Shown in pieces: positions 8,885 to 18,564 of a stretch of 34,151 nucleotides of DNA (the first letter of the stretch is position 1; each line of letters starts with the position of its first letter). Source of the DNA: an uncultured Bacteroidia bacterium (GTDB taxonomy: Bacteria; Bacteroidota; Bacteroidia; Bacteroidales; Prolixibacteraceae); the NCBI GenBank assembly GCA_903834845.1, contig CAILKW010000220.1, positions 1 through 34,151 of the forward strand, in the 5' to 3' direction. The translations under genes were made by a program, and so were the position numbers. The notes beneath the pieces are model-generated. The model ran no database searches, was not told where the DNA came from, and saw nothing but the letters and a program-made list of their open reading frames with translations.

Positions 8885-9901
8885 ATGAAAGATCAACTTT
8901 TTGGTAAAGATTTAGGCGAATTAAAGGAGATCAGTGCTAACCTTGGGTTGCCTGCTTATACTGCACGGCAACTTGCCAACTGGCTCTACAAAAAGGAAAT
9001 TAATTCGATTGATGAGATGAGCAACTTGTCGAAAAAAACAAGGGAATTGCTTAGCGATAAATTTGTATTTGGTCTTATCTCTCCATCTAAAGTTCAAATT
9101 AGTGTTGATGGCACAAAGAAGTACCTTTTCCCTACATTTCAGAATAAATTTATTGAAACAGCAATGATTCCCGAAGAGGAACGTAAAACAGTTTGTGTTT
9201 CGACACAAGTCGGATGTAAAATGGGTTGCCTTTTCTGTATGACAGGTAAACAAGGTTTTCATGGGCAACTTACAGCATGTGAGATAATAAATCAAATCAG
9301 AAGTATTAAAGAATATGGCGAAGTCTCCAACATTGTTTACATGGGAATGGGTGAACCTTTCGATAATCTTGATGCTGTTCTAAAAAGTCTTGATATACTT
9401 ACCTCCGATTGGGGTTATGCAATGAGCCCCAAGCGGATAACAGTCTCGTCAATTGGAATTATTCCTTCCTTGTTAAGGTTTCTCAAGGAGTGCGAAGTGC
9501 ATCTTGCAATTAGTTTGAATACCCCATTCGCAGATGAACGATCTAAACTGATGCCCATTCAAACTGCCTATCCGATTGCAGACGTAGTACACGAAATTAA
9601 AAGTTGGGATTTTGGCAGGCAACGTCGTATATCATTTGAATACATCCTTTTTAAAGGTGTTAATGATTCACAATTACATGTCAGAGAATTGGTAAAATTG
9701 TTATCGGGAGTCAGATGCAGGGTAAATCTTATCCGTTTCCATGCTGTACCAGGATCCCTTCTCTCAAGTCCAGATGAAGATATGATGAATGGTTTCAGAG
9801 ATCAGCTTAACGACAAGGGAATTACAGCAACTATACGAGCTTCACGAGGTCAGGATATCAATGCTGCTTGCGGTTTGTTGTCAACAAAGGAGATGATTTA
9901 G
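8885..9901 (+). CDS. rlmN: Dual-specificity 23S rRNA/tRNA adenine-C2 methyltransferase RlmN
   Basis: A 338-residue radical-SAM enzyme that methylates C2 of A2503 in 23S rRNA and A37 in some tRNAs. The radical-SAM motif CKMGCLFC gives iron-sulfur ligands Cys111, Cys115 and Cys118, followed by MTGKQGF. Also seen are VYMGMGEPFDN, RITVSSIGIIP, HAVPGS and, near the C-terminus, ASRGQDINAACG, which carries the methyl-carrying Cys (about residue 329). ATG 8885 is preferred; a GTG immediately upstream is in frame and would add one residue. It is followed by metK on the same strand, and RlmN consumes two SAM per reaction. metK, however, has its own promoter. Confidence 0.97.
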   Translation: MKDQLFGKDLGELKEISANLGLPAYTARQLANWLYKKEINSIDEMSNLSKKTRELLSDKFVFGLISPSKVQISVDGTKKYLFPTFQNKFIETAMIPEEERKTVCVSTQVGCKMGCLFCMTGKQGFHGQLTACEIINQIRSIKEYGEVSNIVYMGMGEPFDNLDAVLKSLDILTSDWGYAMSPKRITVSSIGIIPSLLRFLKECEVHLAISLNTPFADERSKLMPIQTAYPIADVVHEIKSWDFGRQRRISFEYILFKGVNDSQLHVRELVKLLSGVRCRVNLIRFHAVPGSLLSSPDEDMMNGFRDQLNDKGITATIRASRGQDINAACGLLSTKEMI

Positions 9902-9962
9902 TAAAAAAAGTAGTTCATTTACCTAATCTTAAATTCAAGGTTTTGTAAAAATATTTCCGAAA

Positions 9963-9995
9963 TTTGGAAAACTCAATCAAATGTTTTTATCTTTG
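9963..9995 (+). promoter_or_regulatory. Strong promoter for metK
   Basis: TTTG (9963-9966), a 21-base spacer and TATCTTTG (9988-9995) followed by CA. This is the best complete match in the window to the Bacteroidetes -33/-7 promoter. It predicts a transcript start near 10000-10003, just before the riboswitch-like structure. Confidence 0.75.
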
Positions 9996-10002
9996 CAAAG
10001 TT

Positions 10003-10056
10003 ATTAGTGGATAAATTTGATTGATTGCAACCACGGAAAAAAATGCTAAAACAAAA
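10003..10056 (+). ncRNA. SAM-II-like riboswitch aptamer in the metK leader
   Basis: The transcript start is followed by a P1-like stem GTGG (10007-10010) / CCAC (10031-10034). Its long loop contains TTTGAT and ends in GATTGCAA. After an A-rich connector comes GCTAAAAC (10045-10052). This order (short P1, GAUUGCAA, CCACG, A-rich loop, GCUAAAA pairing back as a pseudoknot) is that of the SAM-II (metA) aptamer as I know it. Its place in front of SAM synthetase fits feedback by SAM. SAM-II is best known from alphaproteobacteria. The motif was recognised by eye only, without a covariance-model score. Confidence 0.7.
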
Positions 10057-10073
10057 TTTTCGGATTCTTTCCC

Positions 10074-10084
10074 ATCAATCAAAT
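10074..10084 (+). promoter_or_regulatory. Possible anti-aptamer segment of the metK leader
   Basis: ATCAATCAAAT here is the exact reverse complement of 10015-10025 inside the large loop of the SAM-II-like aptamer. Pairing of the two would compete with aptamer folding, as an expression platform would. A further hairpin, CTGAAATTTCAG at 10115-10126 flanked by TTGAT/ATCAA, lies between this segment and the metK start. Confidence 0.4.
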
Positions 10085-10146
10085 ATCCCTGTAATTTATT
10101 AATTATTAATTGATCTGAAATTTCAGGTTATCAAATTATTTTTATT

Positions 10147-11436
10147 ATGGGATATCTTTTTACTTCAGAATCGGTGTCAGAAGGACACCCCGACAAAGTA
10201 GCCGATCAGATTTCGGATGCGGTACTTGATGAATTTTTGGCTTTCGACCGTAACTCTAAAGTTGCCTGCGAGACTTTAGTGACTACCGGTCAGGTAATTC
10301 TGGCAGGTGAGATCAAATCACAGACTTATGTTGATGTGCGTGAGGTGGCTCGCAGAGTAATAAACAGGATTGGTTACACAAAAGCTGAATATCAGTTTGA
10401 TGGCGATTCTTGCGGTGTTTTAACCGCTTTACATGAACAATCACCAGACATTAACCGTGGGGTTGATAAGATTGATCGCGAAAATCAGGGAGCAGGTGAT
10501 CAGGGGATGATGTTTGGTTACGCTTCGTCCGAAACTGAAAATTACATGCCTTTATCGCTCGACCTGTCGCATCTGTTGCTACTTGAATTAGCTGCAATTC
10601 GGCGTGAGCTGAAAGTTATGACCTACCTTCGTCCTGATTCAAAATCGCAGGTAACAATCGAGTACGATATTAATAACAAGCCAGTTAAAGTTCACACGAT
10701 TGTTGTTTCGACCCAACATGATGATTTTATTCAGCCTGAAAACAATTCTCCGGAAGCTCAGGCTATAGCAGATCAATCTATGTGCGACAAAATAAAGGAG
10801 GATGTTCAGCAATACCTGATACCCGCAATTGTAGCAAAATTACCCGCATCAATTCAACAATTGTTTAATCCCGGATACATTCTGTATGTCAATCCTACCG
10901 GGAAATTTGTGATTGGTGGACCTCATGGTGATACCGGACTTACCGGACGTAAAATAATCGTTGATACTTATGGTGGAAAAGGAGCCCATGGCGGGGGTGC
11001 TTTCTCAGGTAAGGATCCATCAAAAGTTGACCGCTCTGCCGCTTATGCAGCAAGGCACATTGCAAAAAACATGGTAGCAGCCGGGGTTGCAGAAGAGATT
11101 TTGGTGCAGCTCGCTTATGCTATTGGTGTTGCTCAACCTGTCAATATTTACGTAAACACTTATGGAACTGCTAAAGTAGCATTGAATGACAGTGAGATTT
11201 CTGAGAAAATTTCAGAATTATTCGATTTGCGTCCTTATGCAATCGAAGAGCGTTTAAAACTACGTAATCCGATTTATGAGGAAACAGCAGCTTATGGGCA
11301 CATGGGGCGTACTCCTCAAACAATTACTAAAAAGTACTCTTCTCCCTATTTTGGAGATCTGGTAAAGGAAGTCGAACTCTTTACTTGGGAGAAACTTGAT
11401 TACATTGACAAAATAAAAGCTACATTCGGCGTTTAA
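10147..11436 (+). CDS. metK: S-adenosylmethionine synthetase
   Basis: A 429-residue enzyme making SAM from methionine and ATP. Family signatures are plain: [20 protein letters not shown] at the N-terminus, [12 protein letters not shown] (methionine/ATP binding), [20 protein letters not shown], then [16 protein letters not shown] and [11 protein letters not shown]. The length is greater than the E. coli enzyme (384) but usual for Bacteroidetes. The start ATG 10147 leaves a leader of about 145 bases containing a SAM-II-like element, so expression is probably controlled by SAM. A terminator follows directly. SAM made here would feed methyltransferases such as RlmN, encoded upstream. Confidence 0.98.
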   Translation: MGYLFTSESVSEGHPDKVADQISDAVLDEFLAFDRNSKVACETLVTTGQVILAGEIKSQTYVDVREVARRVINRIGYTKAEYQFDGDSCGVLTALHEQSPDINRGVDKIDRENQGAGDQGMMFGYASSETENYMPLSLDLSHLLLLELAAIRRELKVMTYLRPDSKSQVTIEYDINNKPVKVHTIVVSTQHDDFIQPENNSPEAQAIADQSMCDKIKEDVQQYLIPAIVAKLPASIQQLFNPGYILYVNPTGKFVIGGPHGDTGLTGRKIIVDTYGGKGAHGGGAFSGKDPSKVDRSAAYAARHIAKNMVAAGVAEEILVQLAYAIGVAQPVNIYVNTYGTAKVALNDSEISEKISELFDLRPYAIEERLKLRNPIYEETAAYGHMGRTPQTITKKYSSPYFGDLVKEVELFTWEKLDYIDKIKATFGV

Positions 11437-11458
11437 ACCCACTATATCAATTAGATAC

Positions 11459-11496
11459 AAGCCTGATAAGTTTTAAAATTTATCAGGCTTTATTTT
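11459..11496 (+). terminator. Terminator of metK
   Basis: An 11-base perfect stem (11459-11469 AAGCCTGATAA with 11480-11490) with a 10-base A/T loop is followed by TATTTTG. It lies about 20 bases after the metK stop and just before the convergent end of ftcD, which it may also serve from the other side. Confidence 0.85.
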
Positions 11497-11513
11497 GAAT
11501 TATCATCAAAATG

Positions 11514-13199
11514 TCAATTTCCCAACTTCTTCCTTACGAGGCTCTGAATCTCCTCACATCGTTTTTTTGCAGCTATTTCGAGATTTTCAGCCTCACATAA
11601 AATTCCACTGATGGCTTCTTTATCGTCAAAGGATAATGAATTAACGAGAACATTGAGGTAAGCACCCGAAATTGCCGTTGCTGCACAAAGCGCACCAACT
11701 CCGGCATCAGTCACAGAATTTGGATTGCCTGTTTCAATCATTGCCTCAATTATTTCGAATGACTGATATGACAATTGCATAACCCGAAAAGGGACAAAAA
11801 TAGCATTTTGGGTAGCCGATTGAATCGCTTCATTCCGCGTCGCTAATTCCTTTGGAGTTTCTTTTGCTAATTTAAAGGCTTCCATAATTTGATTAAATGC
11901 CTCAGTATCTTTATCAACAAGCTTTAAGAGCTCCTCATATATTACCTTTCCTTTTTCGGCCCAATTTGAAAACTCTTCCCAACGACTGTCCCAACCCCGT
12001 TTATGTGAAGTAAGATTAGCAACCATAACACCAAGTGCAGCACCCAAAGCACCAGTCAAAGCTGCAACTGAACCTCCGCCAGGTGCTGGACAATCGGAGG
12101 CTGTTTCACGGACAAAATCAGATAATTTCAGATTTATCAATTTATCAACATCTTCAGCAAGAATATATTCGATGATTCTTTTATCAGGATCAAAAGTTGA
12201 TAATTCATCGAGACCTAATGATTTAACAGCTATTTTAATAATTTCCCTGTCGGGGATTCCCAAAGAACGTTGTTGCTTTTGGAGATAATATTTGCCTGCA
12301 TTGAGCAATGCTTGTAAAGGAATCATCCCGATTAACTCGGAGCCTGTCACCCTGATTCCCCTGTCTCGTGCCCGTTCACAAACTTCATCAAAAGCAATAT
12401 GAATTGGAGTAGCCGTAATATCTGTAAGATTAATTGATATTTGTGCAATTCCGTATTCCTTAATAAACCAACCTATTGCCCTTACATTCTTTAATGTTCC
12501 GGGAATTCTCACTTGTTCGCCATTTTCATCCGTAATTATTTTTCCGGTTATGGGATCTCCATCTCTTTTTACCCGTCCTGATTCACGAACATCAAAAGCA
12601 ATAGAATTAGCAAGTCGTACAGAAGTAGTATTCAGATTAATATTATAAGCAATTAGAAAATTTCTGGCACCGATTGCGATTGCTCCGGAGCGTTCATTAA
12701 AAATAGCCTTCCCGTAATCGGGTTGCCAACCAGAAGTTTTCAACTTTTCTGCAAGCCCTTCGTATTCACCAGCCCGACAATTTGCAAGACTTCTTCGTTT
12801 TTCTTCAAAAGCAGCAAATTCATAACAATAAACTGGTAATCCTAACTCTTCACCAACTCGTTTCGCAAGTTTTCTGGCATATTCAACAGTTTCATCCATT
12901 GTGATATCTGAAATCGGGATGAGAGGACATACGTCTGTCGCTCCAAACCGAGGATGTTCTCCTTTGTGATAACGCATATCAATCAATTCTGATGCGCAAC
13001 GAATTGCAATGAAAGCAGCTTCAATAACCAACTCAGGTTCTCCAACAAATGTGACGACTGTCCGATTTGTAGCATATCCGGGATCTACATTGAGAAGCCT
13101 TATTCCTTTGACGCTTTCAATACTATCGGTAATTTGTTTAATTAAAGATAGATCACGTCCTTCTGAGAAATTTGGTACACACTCAATAATTTGTTTCAT
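11514..13199 (-). CDS. ftcD: Glutamate formiminotransferase-formiminotetrahydrofolate cyclodeaminase fusion
   Basis: A 561-residue bifunctional enzyme for the last histidine-degradation steps: it transfers the formimino group of formiminoglutamate to tetrahydrofolate, then releases ammonia to give 5,10-methenyl-THF. The N-terminal ~330 residues are the formiminotransferase (MKQIIECVPNFSEGRD, YHKGEHPRFGATDVCPL, IGARNFLIAYNINL). The C-terminal ~210 are the cyclodeaminase (ETASDCPAPGGGSVAALTGA, NPNSVTDAGVGA). Both halves look complete, as in the animal FTCD, whereas many bacteria encode them separately. It is the last gene of the hut cluster, 59 bases after hutI. The released one-carbon unit links histidine breakdown to folate metabolism. 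Confidence 0.97.
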   Translation of the reverse strand: MKQIIECVPNFSEGRDLSLIKQITDSIESVKGIRLLNVDPGYATNRTVVTFVGEPELVIEAAFIAIRCASELIDMRYHKGEHPRFGATDVCPLIPISDITMDETVEYARKLAKRVGEELGLPVYCYEFAAFEEKRRSLANCRAGEYEGLAEKLKTSGWQPDYGKAIFNERSGAIAIGARNFLIAYNINLNTTSVRLANSIAFDVRESGRVKRDGDPITGKIITDENGEQVRIPGTLKNVRAIGWFIKEYGIAQISINLTDITATPIHIAFDEVCERARDRGIRVTGSELIGMIPLQALLNAGKYYLQKQQRSLGIPDREIIKIAVKSLGLDELSTFDPDKRIIEYILAEDVDKLINLKLSDFVRETASDCPAPGGGSVAALTGALGAALGVMVANLTSHKRGWDSRWEEFSNWAEKGKVIYEELLKLVDKDTEAFNQIMEAFKLAKETPKELATRNEAIQSATQNAIFVPFRVMQLSYQSFEIIEAMIETGNPNSVTDAGVGALCAATAISGAYLNVLVNSLSFDDKEAISGILCEAENLEIAAKKRCEEIQSLVRKKLGN

Positions 13200-13258
13200 T
13201 CTTGATATTTATTTACCTATTATTTTAATAATATAACCTGTAATGTTTTAATGCTTTA

Positions 13259-14509
13259 CTATTTATCATTCGCGATTTCTCCCCGTTTCCAAACCTTTGA
13301 GGGCTTTAAACTTCCCTGTTGGTAAAGTATATCGCGATAATCGGAAGTCGGAAATCCTATCATGTCGGCAATAAAACCATTTTTTAAAACTCCCCTGTCT
13401 TTTAAACTAAGTGCATTTGCTGCCCTGAAAGTGATGCCTGCCAATGACTCAGCTATTGTCATTTTTTCAAAGATACCCAACAATGCAGTTTGAACTAACA
13501 GATCTCCCATTGGTGCCGAACCAGGATTCCAGTCGGAGCCTATTGCGAGTGAGCAACCTGAATCCAACAACTTTCGGGCGGAAGCAAAACGACAACCTAA
13601 TCCCAATGAAGCTCCCGGAAGTACAATTGGGATTACATCGGATGCAGCTAATAATTTTATTTCCTTATCTTCAACAATTTCAAGATGGTCAACCGAAAGA
13701 ACACCCAACTCGCACGCCAGCGAAACTCCACCTTTAGTAAACTGTTCCGCGTGAATTACCAAATCAAAACCAATACTTTTTGCTTTTAATAAATACTTCC
13801 GCGCTTCATCAACTGAAAATGCTCCATCATCTATGTATATATCAATCCGGTCTGCCAGAGCAAGTTTTTTAACAATAGGAAGCAGTTCACAAACAATATT
13901 TTCCAAATAATCTGATTGACTTCCCGGAAAGTCCGATGGTTTGATATGTGCTGCAAGGCAAGTTGGGATAAGATCAACAAAATGGGTTTGATTCACTTTA
14001 CCGATAACTTCAAGGAGCTTAATCTCTCCTAAAATATTTAAGCAATAACCACTTTTTACCTCTGTCGTTGTAACACCATTTTTTAAGTGTTTTAATACTC
14101 GTTCCATTAACAGTGCTTCAAGTTCTGCAATAGTGGCATCTCTTGTATGTGAAACGGTACTGTCAATTCCTCCTCCGTCTTGTGCAATTTCGAGATAATT
14201 TTTCCCGGCTAAGCGGAGAGAATAGTCGTTTGCCCTGCTTCCTGCCCAGCAAATATGGGTATGTGGATCGATTAGCCCAGGTATAACAACCATCTGGTTT
14301 TCTACGTATTCGATCCATGAGGAATTCCTAAAATCCGAACAAAGCTGATTAAATTCTCCGACTGCCGCAATTTTTCCGTTGCAAACCACAATTCCACCCT
14401 GGTGAACGGTTTTAAGCTGACTGTCGCAAAGACTTCCTTTCAAAGGAAGATTATCCATTGTTAAAAGCTGAGTAAAAGGGCCGATTATTTTATTTTTATA
14501 ATTGTTCAT
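13259..14509 (-). CDS. hutI: Imidazolonepropionase
   Basis: A 416-residue amidohydrolase-superfamily enzyme that hydrolyses imidazolone-5-propionate to N-formimino-L-glutamate. Visible are the metal-binding motif [16 protein letters not shown] (His83 and His85), [14 protein letters not shown], the later HAEQ and VDHLE histidines, and [10 protein letters not shown] with the catalytic Asp. Its ATG overlaps the hutU stop by four bases, indicating translational coupling. Length and motifs are normal. Confidence 0.97.
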   Translation of the reverse strand: MNNYKNKIIGPFTQLLTMDNLPLKGSLCDSQLKTVHQGGIVVCNGKIAAVGEFNQLCSDFRNSSWIEYVENQMVVIPGLIDPHTHICWAGSRANDYSLRLAGKNYLEIAQDGGGIDSTVSHTRDATIAELEALLMERVLKHLKNGVTTTEVKSGYCLNILGEIKLLEVIGKVNQTHFVDLIPTCLAAHIKPSDFPGSQSDYLENIVCELLPIVKKLALADRIDIYIDDGAFSVDEARKYLLKAKSIGFDLVIHAEQFTKGGVSLACELGVLSVDHLEIVEDKEIKLLAASDVIPIVLPGASLGLGCRFASARKLLDSGCSLAIGSDWNPGSAPMGDLLVQTALLGIFEKMTIAESLAGITFRAANALSLKDRGVLKNGFIADMIGFPTSDYRDILYQQGSLKPSKVWKRGEIANDK

Positions 14510-16179
14510 TTAAAACTAAGGTTAAATGTACTCATATTATCCTGAGCCTTAATATATCCTGCATCATTATGCCTGAAAATACCCATTGCAGGATCATTGT
14601 ACAGCACCCTTCGAATACAAGTTTCGGCTCTTTCGGTTCCATCAGCAACTACGACCATGCCTGCATGTTGCGAAAAGCCCATCCCAACTCCTCCTCCGTG
14701 GTGGAATGATACCCAAGTTGCACCTCCTCCGGTATTAGCCATTAGATTTAGCAGTGGCCAGTCTGAAACCGCATCACTTCCATCCATCATTTTTTCGGTT
14801 TCTCTGTTTGGTGATGCCACCGATCCACAATCAAGATGGTCGCGCCCTATTACAATTGGAGCTTTTACCCTCCCCGATTTTACAAGATTATTAAATAGAA
14901 CGCCTGCTTTTTCGCGCTCACCCATTCCCAGCCAACAAATTCGTGCAGGAAGACCTTGAAATTTAACTTTCTGTTCAGCTTTTACTAACCAGTTGATCAT
15001 ATCCGTACTATCAGGGAAAGCCTCAATCAGAGCATTGTCGGTTATTCGAATATCTTCAGGGTCACCAGATAAAGCTACCCAACGAAATGGACCTTTGCCA
15101 TCGCAAAACAGAGGACGGATGAACTCCGGAATAAAACCGTTAATGTCAAAAGCATTTTTTTCTCCACCTTGTTTTGCCATCTCGCGAAGATTATTGCCAT
15201 AATCAAACACGATGCTCCCATGCCTCTTCATTTCGAGCATAAAACCGACATGTCGTGCCATGCTTTTTATTGCCAGTGCTTTGTACATTCCATGTTCCGC
15301 TATTCGCATAGCATAAGCCTCCTCAAGAGTTATACCATTAGGCACATAGCCATGCAAAGGATCATGTGCAGAAGTCTGATCTGTAACAATATCAGGAATA
15401 ATTCCATCAGTTAGAAGCCTTTCGAGAGTGTCACCAATGTCAGCAACAAGGCCTACAGAGATGGCATCACCTTGTTCTTTTGCCTTCAGTACTACTTCTT
15501 TTGCTTCTTCGTAGGAGTAGTAAATATAGTCAATATATCCGGAATGAAGTCTTTTAATAATCCTTTCAGGATCAATATCAACACCCAGAAATGTTGCTCC
15601 TGCCATAGTTGCAGCAAGTGGCTGAGCTCCGCCCATTCCGCCAAGTCCACCCGAAACAATCAATTTATGTTTGAGATCTCCTTTAAAATATTTCATTCGA
15701 CAGGCAACAAAAGTTTGGTATGTTCCCTGTAGAATTCCTTGTGAACCTATATAAATCCAACTTCCCGCGGTCATCTGGCCATACATCATCAGTCCATTAC
15801 TTTTCAGTTTTTCGAAATGATCCCAGGTTGCCCAGACAGGAACAAGGTTGCTATTAGCAATAAATACTCTGGGAGATTCAGGATGTGTTCTTACAATTCC
15901 TACGGCTTTGCCTGATTGAATCAGTAAACTATGGTATTCATCAAGTTCGAGAAGGCATTTAATAATCTGTAACAAAGCTTCGGGATTTCTTGCAGCTTGA
16001 CCTGTACCTCCATAAACAACAAGTTCATCTGGGTTTTCGGCAACATTCCCATCCAGATTGTTTAGCAGCATCCTTAATGGTGCCTCTGTCTGCCATGATT
16101 TTGCATGCAATTGATTTCCGGTAGGAGCTTGATAAACAGGATGTGTGGCATATTTATTAATAAATTCCGTATAATTCAT
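14506..16179 (-). CDS. hutU: Urocanate hydratase (urocanase)
   Basis: A 557-residue NAD-dependent enzyme converting urocanate to imidazolonepropionate. Family signatures include [35 protein letters not shown] (NAD-binding glycine-rich region), [31 protein letters not shown] with the conserved Cys, and [20 protein letters not shown] near the C-terminus. It overlaps the 3' end of hutH by 23 bases and the start of hutI by four, so the three are read from one message. Typical length. Confidence 0.98.
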   Translation of the reverse strand: MNYTEFINKYATHPVYQAPTGNQLHAKSWQTEAPLRMLLNNLDGNVAENPDELVVYGGTGQAARNPEALLQIIKCLLELDEYHSLLIQSGKAVGIVRTHPESPRVFIANSNLVPVWATWDHFEKLKSNGLMMYGQMTAGSWIYIGSQGILQGTYQTFVACRMKYFKGDLKHKLIVSGGLGGMGGAQPLAATMAGATFLGVDIDPERIIKRLHSGYIDYIYYSYEEAKEVVLKAKEQGDAISVGLVADIGDTLERLLTDGIIPDIVTDQTSAHDPLHGYVPNGITLEEAYAMRIAEHGMYKALAIKSMARHVGFMLEMKRHGSIVFDYGNNLREMAKQGGEKNAFDINGFIPEFIRPLFCDGKGPFRWVALSGDPEDIRITDNALIEAFPDSTDMINWLVKAEQKVKFQGLPARICWLGMGEREKAGVLFNNLVKSGRVKAPIVIGRDHLDCGSVASPNRETEKMMDGSDAVSDWPLLNLMANTGGGATWVSFHHGGGVGMGFSQHAGMVVVADGTERAETCIRRVLYNDPAMGIFRHNDAGYIKAQDNMSTFNLSFK

Positions 16180-17749
16180 GACGTTCGTTTTTAAGTTTAA
16201 ACTTCAGTTTTTTAGCAGCTTTGGCTGAAATAGTAACTAACGTTTTATTTGATACCATTTCAATTGCTTTATTCATTTCCTCAGACATGATGTGATCATA
16301 TTCGGCAAATGGAATTGTTTGTCTTACAAAACGGTGACATTCGTCTATGATTCCACCTGAAGTTAGCGGTCTTCTGAAATCAAAACCTTGGGCAGCGCAA
16401 TATAGTTCAATTCCCAGAATTTTCTCAAGGTTTGAAATTACCATTAGTGCTTTGCGTGCGCTTATTGATCCCATACTTACATGATCTTCCTGTCCCAGAG
16501 ATGTGGGAATGCTGTCGGCACTCGCCGGGAAACACAAACTTTTGTTTTCGCTCACTAAAGCCGCAGTTGTATATTGTGGAATCATAAAGCCGGAATTTAA
16601 ACCCGTCTCTTTCATAAGCAGTTTTGGAAGTCCTTCGATTGAATCATTAAGTGAAAGATAGATACGGCGATCGGCAATATTTCCCAATTCTGATGCTGCT
16701 ACGGTAACATAGTCAAGAGCCATTGCAAGCGGCTGACCGTGGAAATTACCTCCACTGATTGTCTGGCCATCATGTAAAATAATTGGGTTGTCAGTTACCG
16801 AATTTAATTCAATGTTTAACAGCTCTTTAAGATGAAGCCAGGCATTTCGGGAGGCACCATGAACCTGTGGAATACATCTTAGCGAGTAAGGATCCTGAAG
16901 GCGTGAACAGTTTTTATGCGACTGCACAATTTCAGAATTCCCGATAATCATTCTCATTCTTTCAGCTACATAACATATTCCTTGATAAGGCCTTAGAGAA
17001 TGTAATTCAGGAGAAAAAGTTTTTACTGATCCTAACATAGCTTCAAGGTTCATTGCAGCAATCAAATCGGCGTTATCCAGACAGTTTTGCAATCGCTCTA
17101 CAATCTTAACTGTGTGAGCAGTAATAAATTGGGTTCCATTAATTAACGCAAGCCCCTCTTTTGCACCAAGCTCTATTGGTTTTATCCCAAATTTTTTTAG
17201 AATAATTCCCATTTTAACAATTTTTCCTTTGAAAATCACTTTACCGTAGCCTGTCAAAGGAAGAAAGAGGTGTGCCAGAGGAGCCAGATCGCCAGAAGCT
17301 CCTACGGATCCCTGAGAAGGTACTACCGGTATAATATCGTTATTGATATGCCATAAGATCCGCTCGAGCGTATTCATTGAAATGCCCGAATAACCTTTTG
17401 CCAGAGTGTGTACTTTCAGAATCATCATGAGTTTGGCAATATCAGGTTGAATCGGGTCGCCAACACCAACGCTATGACTCATTAACAAATTAAGTTGTAA
17501 CTTTTTTGTATCACTTTCAGAGATAATTGTTGTGCAAAGAGGTCCGAATCCGGTATTGATTCCATAAACTGTTTCATGGTTTGCCACAATGTTTTCAACA
17601 ATACTTCTACTGTAGGCAATCAGCTCACCCGCCTTTGAACTAATGGTTCCGGTAATTTTTCCGGCTACCAGCTTAAGAGCAATGCCTACGGTGAGAGTAT
17701 CATCACCATAGTTAAACGATTTTGGGATTATCTTATCTTTTTGAACCAT
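16157..17749 (-). CDS. hutH: Histidine ammonia-lyase
   Basis: A 530-residue enzyme that removes ammonia from L-histidine to give urocanate, the first step of the pathway. The Ala-Ser-Gly triad that cyclises into the MIO prosthetic group is present as [14 protein letters not shown] (Ala151-Gly153). [11 protein letters not shown] and LALINGTQ are also typical. ATG 17749 (MVQKDK) is chosen over an upstream in-frame TTG at 17755. It is somewhat longer than most HutH proteins (about 500-510), mostly at the termini. As first gene of the operon it is probably driven by a promoter in 17750-17844, where I see no perfect TAnnTTTG, only the one-mismatch TACGATTG at 17818-17811. Confidence 0.97.
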   Translation of the reverse strand: MVQKDKIIPKSFNYGDDTLTVGIALKLVAGKITGTISSKAGELIAYSRSIVENIVANHETVYGINTGFGPLCTTIISESDTKKLQLNLLMSHSVGVGDPIQPDIAKLMMILKVHTLAKGYSGISMNTLERILWHINNDIIPVVPSQGSVGASGDLAPLAHLFLPLTGYGKVIFKGKIVKMGIILKKFGIKPIELGAKEGLALINGTQFITAHTVKIVERLQNCLDNADLIAAMNLEAMLGSVKTFSPELHSLRPYQGICYVAERMRMIIGNSEIVQSHKNCSRLQDPYSLRCIPQVHGASRNAWLHLKELLNIELNSVTDNPIILHDGQTISGGNFHGQPLAMALDYVTVAASELGNIADRRIYLSLNDSIEGLPKLLMKETGLNSGFMIPQYTTAALVSENKSLCFPASADSIPTSLGQEDHVSMGSISARKALMVISNLEKILGIELYCAAQGFDFRRPLTSGGIIDECHRFVRQTIPFAEYDHIMSEEMNKAIEMVSNKTLVTISAKAAKKLKFKLKNERHELYGIY

Positions 17750-17844
17750 ACTCAATTAGTATAAAACATTAAAATCATGGCTGTTAATTTCAGTTTGCAT
17801 AATCATAGTACAATCGTACGAATTATTAATACAACCAAATATGA

Positions 17845-17870
17845 CAAAAGCCGGTATTATCCGGCTTTTG
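17845..17870 (-). terminator. Terminator after the deoxynucleoside kinase gene
   Basis: A perfect 10-base stem (CAAAAGCCGG 17845-17854 with 17861-17870) and a 6-base loop. The stem itself supplies the T-run, and the hairpin lies about 45 bases after the minus-strand kinase stop and before hutH. It separates the GH3-kinase unit from the hut operon. Confidence 0.75.
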
Positions 17871-17914
17871 AAGATGTTTAAAAAGTAGTTAAAACAGAAA
17901 GGCTAACACCTTTT

Positions 17915-18550
17915 TCAGAAAAGTCCGTGCAATTGAGCATCAATACGGTCAATTACTTTACTGAGATCTTCTTGCTTTTCGGCAAAATTGAGTTCGTCAA
18001 CATTAATAACAAGCAACTTACCAAGCCTGTATCGGCTTGCCCATGCTTCGTAGCGTTGGTTGAGTTGCTTGAGATAGTCGAGTCGGATAGTGTTTTCATA
18101 TTCTCTACCACGTTTTTGGATTTGCTGAACCAGTGTAGGAATTGAAGCACGTAAATAAATAATCAAGTCGGGAGGTTGAATCAACTTACCCATTAGCTCA
18201 AAAAGGGTGTGATAGGTCTCGAAATCGCGCGTACTCATCAACCCCATGTCATGAAGATTAGGTGCGAAAATCTCAGCATCCTCATAAATAGTTCTGTCCT
18301 GAATAACAGTTTTCCCCGAATTACGGAACTGAACAATCTGGCTGAAACGATTATTAAGGAAATAAACCTGTAAATTAAACGACCAACGTTGCATGTCGTG
18401 ATAAAAATCGTTTAGGTATGGATTCCCGTCAACTTCTTCGTAGTGAGCGTCCCATCTGTAATGTTTTGATAAAATCCCTGCGAGTGTTGTTTTTCCGGCA
18501 CCGATATTTCCGGCAATTGCAATGTGCATTTTAGCAGCTTCAATTTTCAT
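17915..18550 (-). CDS. Deoxynucleoside kinase (deoxyadenosine/deoxyguanosine kinase type)
   Basis: A 211-residue nucleoside salvage kinase that phosphorylates deoxynucleosides with ATP. It has a P-loop GNIGAGKTT (residues 14-22), EEVDGNPYLNDFY, FLNNRFSQ, the DRTIYEDAEIFAPNL segment equivalent to the DRS motif, and a lid with RGREYE. These match the dNK/dGK family common in Bacteroidetes and Firmicutes. MHIAIAGN seven codons downstream is a possible alternative start. It is 14 bases downstream of the GH3-family gene on the same strand, so probably co-transcribed. Which base it prefers cannot be read from the sequence. Confidence 0.92.
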   Translation of the reverse strand: MKIEAAKMHIAIAGNIGAGKTTLAGILSKHYRWDAHYEEVDGNPYLNDFYHDMQRWSFNLQVYFLNNRFSQIVQFRNSGKTVIQDRTIYEDAEIFAPNLHDMGLMSTRDFETYHTLFELMGKLIQPPDLIIYLRASIPTLVQQIQKRGREYENTIRLDYLKQLNQRYEAWASRYRLGKLLVINVDELNFAEKQEDLSKVIDRIDAQLHGLF

Positions 18551-18564
18551 AAGCAGATAATTTG

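Noticed and set aside
10115-10126. Intrinsic terminator in the metK leader
   Set aside because: The CTGAAATTTCAG hairpin is short and A/T-rich, and no T-run follows immediately. A role in translation is possible, termination is not convincing.
13009-15732. Plus-strand open frames inside the hut genes
   Set aside because: They lie opposite clearly conserved hut enzymes, lack family similarity and follow the codon pattern of the opposite strand. They are shadow frames.
17800-17844. A good promoter for hutH
   Set aside because: The best match, TACGATTG, has a mismatch in the core and no correctly spaced upstream box, so it was not listed as a feature.
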